NCBI RefSeq assembly: GCF_051045985.1
Contig: NZ_CP157350.1
Coordinates: 496,001 to 560,000 of the forward strand
Length of the DNA stretch: 64,000 bases
Reading direction: 5' to 3'
Origin: Scardovia wiggsiae
GTDB taxonomy: Bacteria; Actinomycetota; Actinomycetes; Actinomycetales; Bifidobacteriaceae
The position numbers and the translations under genes were made by a program. The stretch's first letter is position 1; each line of letters starts with the position of its first letter. The notes beneath the pieces are model-generated. The model worked only from the letters and a program-made list of their open reading frames with translations, did not search any database and had not been told where the DNA came from. Positions 62,856 to 64,000 of this stretch are shown here, one piece after another.

Positions 62856-64000
62856 TTTTCCTATCAGGAGCATCCCCGGGGATGTCGGCAATGGGGATGC
62901 CGGCAATACTGACGATATTGTATCGGGGTCAGGCATCCCGGAATGTATTTCTGATGACGAAAAGGAATTCCGCCGGGCTGTCTGCACGGATATTATGGAC
63001 AGGCTTTCGGCGGTGATCGACCCTGAGCTTGGAAGGAGCATCACAGACCTTAATATGGTCGTGGGGATCGATATCAGGCCCGTTGAAGGCAAGCCAACTT
63101 TTGAGGAGCTGTTCCGGTACAGCCCTGGTGCCGGCAGCAAGGGCATGCCTCTTTCCCGGGAACGCCCATATTATGATATTACTGTCCATCTGGAGCTTAC
63201 TGTGCCGGGCTGCCCGCTGAGCAGCACTATCGTGTCAGGTATTGAAAATGTGGCGGGCAGCTATTCGGCAGCACATGTGAGCATCAGCACACAGGTCGAT
63301 ACCATGAGTGAAGAAAAGCTTAACAGCCTGGTAGCACAGCTTAAAAAAGAACGCAGGGAGAACCCTTTCCATAAAAGCGGTGTAAAAACACGTATTTTTG
63401 CCGTGGCATCGGGGAAAGGCGGGGTAGGGAAATCTGCGGTTTCGGCAAACCTCGCCGCAGCTTTCGCAGCAATGGGGTACAGTACGGCAGCCATTGATGC
63501 CGATATTTATGGGTTTTCATTGCCGAAACTGTTCGGCATCCACGGGAGCCCCACTAATCTTAACGGCATGCTTATGCCCATGGAAGCATGGGGGGTCAAA
63601 CTTATATCTATTGGCATGTTCGCCGGCTCCGAAAGGGCGATCCTGTGGCGCGGTCCGAGGCTGCAGAGGTCCCTGGAACAGTTCCTGTCGGATGTGTGGT
63701 GGGGGCAGCCTGATGTGCTTGTTATTGATTTGCCGCCTGGGACAGGCGATATGACGATCACTGTGGTACAGGCTCTTCCTAATGCCCATATGCTTGTTGT
63801 GACTACGCCTCAGCCGTCAGCGTCCGATATTGCTGTGCGTGCCGGGCTGGTGAGCCTCCAGCTTCCTGTTAAGGTTGCTGGGGTCATTGAGAATATGTCA
63901 TGGTACGACCATGCAGGCGAAAGGCTGCATATTTTCGGCCAGGGGGGAGGTCAGCGTGTCAGCAGCCAGCTGACCAGGGATGTGGGGTATGATGTCCCTC
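62848..64000 (+). CDS. mrp: Mrp/ApbC-family P-loop ATPase (3' end outside the window)
   Basis: Fe-S cluster carrier of the Mrp/NBP35 family; 384 residues are in the window. A Gly/Asp/Asn-rich N-terminus of about 30 residues precedes a MIP18/DUF59 domain (AVIDPELGRSITDLNMV, LTVPGCPLSSTI). The ATPase domain starts near residue 180 with FAVASGKGGVGKSAVSANLAAA, then AIDADIYGFSLPKLFG and VIDLPPGTGDMTITVVQALP. The CxxC that binds the cluster would lie beyond the right edge. The start overlaps ligA by eight bases in another frame, so translation is probably coupled. Family call is firm. Confidence 0.94.
   Translation, partial: MNDFPIRSIPGDVGNGDAGNTDDIVSGSGIPECISDDEKEFRRAVCTDIMDRLSAVIDPELGRSITDLNMVVGIDIRPVEGKPTFEELFRYSPGAGSKGMPLSRERPYYDITVHLELTVPGCPLSSTIVSGIENVAGSYSAAHVSISTQVDTMSEEKLNSLVAQLKKERRENPFHKSGVKTRIFAVASGKGGVGKSAVSANLAAAFAAMGYSTAAIDADIYGFSLPKLFGIHGSPTNLNGMLMPMEAWGVKLISIGMFAGSERAILWRGPRLQRSLEQFLSDVWWGQPDVLVIDLPPGTGDMTITVVQALPNAHMLVVTTPQPSASDIAVRAGLVSLQLPVKVAGVIENMSWYDHAGERLHIFGQGGGQRVSSQLTRDVGYDVP

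Noticed and set aside
1..64000. CRISPR arrays, prophage or insertion sequences
   Set aside because: No regularly spaced repeats, no transposase or integrase and no phage structural genes are visible in any frame; the sugar island lacks recognisable mobility genes at its borders.

Overview
The window looks like chromosomal DNA of a member of the Bifidobacteriaceae (Actinomycetota), possibly a Scardovia-type relative of Bifidobacterium. The family assignment rests on a polyphosphate/ATP glucokinase, an AglB-type alpha-glucosidase, a ProRS whose N-terminus resembles bifidobacterial ProRS from memory, an M13 endopeptidase, a long FtsE followed by FtsX, a CHAP hydrolase and SmpB, and an RFN-controlled ECF importer. 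The genus cannot be fixed from the sequence alone. Base composition looks moderately GC-rich by eye and was not computed. I see no phage, insertion sequence, CRISPR array, rRNA or plasmid gene, and one tRNA.

Layout. 1-2450: an acyl-CoA thioesterase cut by the left edge and the ABC-F translation factor EttA. 2451-2901 is non-coding and carries a long near-perfect inverted repeat. 2902-6807: a DUF4097-type protein, tRNA-Met, then rpmE, prfA and prmC. 6826-18548 is a carbohydrate-uptake island: a GH13 enzyme, a MalE-MalF-MalG set, a HAD phosphatase, a TraX-like membrane protein, a second permease pair with its binding protein, and a DUF624 membrane protein. 18615-21236 resumes with tsaC, wecA and an AtpI-like gene. 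With rpmE-prfA-prmC these make up the gene order that lies upstream of the ATP synthase operon in many actinobacteria; here the island interrupts it and guaB follows instead of atpB.

21331-33653: guaB, a cyclophilin, AglB-like alpha-glucosidase, oligoribonuclease, a Pif1-like helicase, ProRS, SSB, PepO and Map. 33821-39169: prfB-ftsE-ftsX-CHAP hydrolase-smpB, a division and ribosome-rescue block. 39298-47410: an FMN reductase, glmS, nnrD, an RluA-type pseudouridine synthase, a 14-helix MFS exporter, coaX and a DinB-like protein. 47518-50789: one polypeptide carrying both ECF ATPases and the EcfT subunit, the substrate subunit RibU, and an FMN riboswitch in front of ribU. 50847-64000: a nitroreductase, ppgK, an aminotransferase, a GT-C-like membrane protein, a 1253-residue TPR protein of unknown function, ligA, and mrp cut by the right edge.

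The genes work together most clearly in sugar use (two CUT1 importers, two GH13 hydrolases, PpgK, GlmS), cell-wall growth (WecA, FtsEX with its hydrolase, GlmS) and translation (EttA, L31, RF1, RF2, PrmC, TsaC, SmpB, ProRS, Map). Neither CUT1 importer has its own ATPase here, so a shared MsmK-type ATPase elsewhere is inferred. A recurring oddity is Gly/Asp/Ser/Thr/Ala-rich hydrophilic insertions or tails in many ordinary enzymes.
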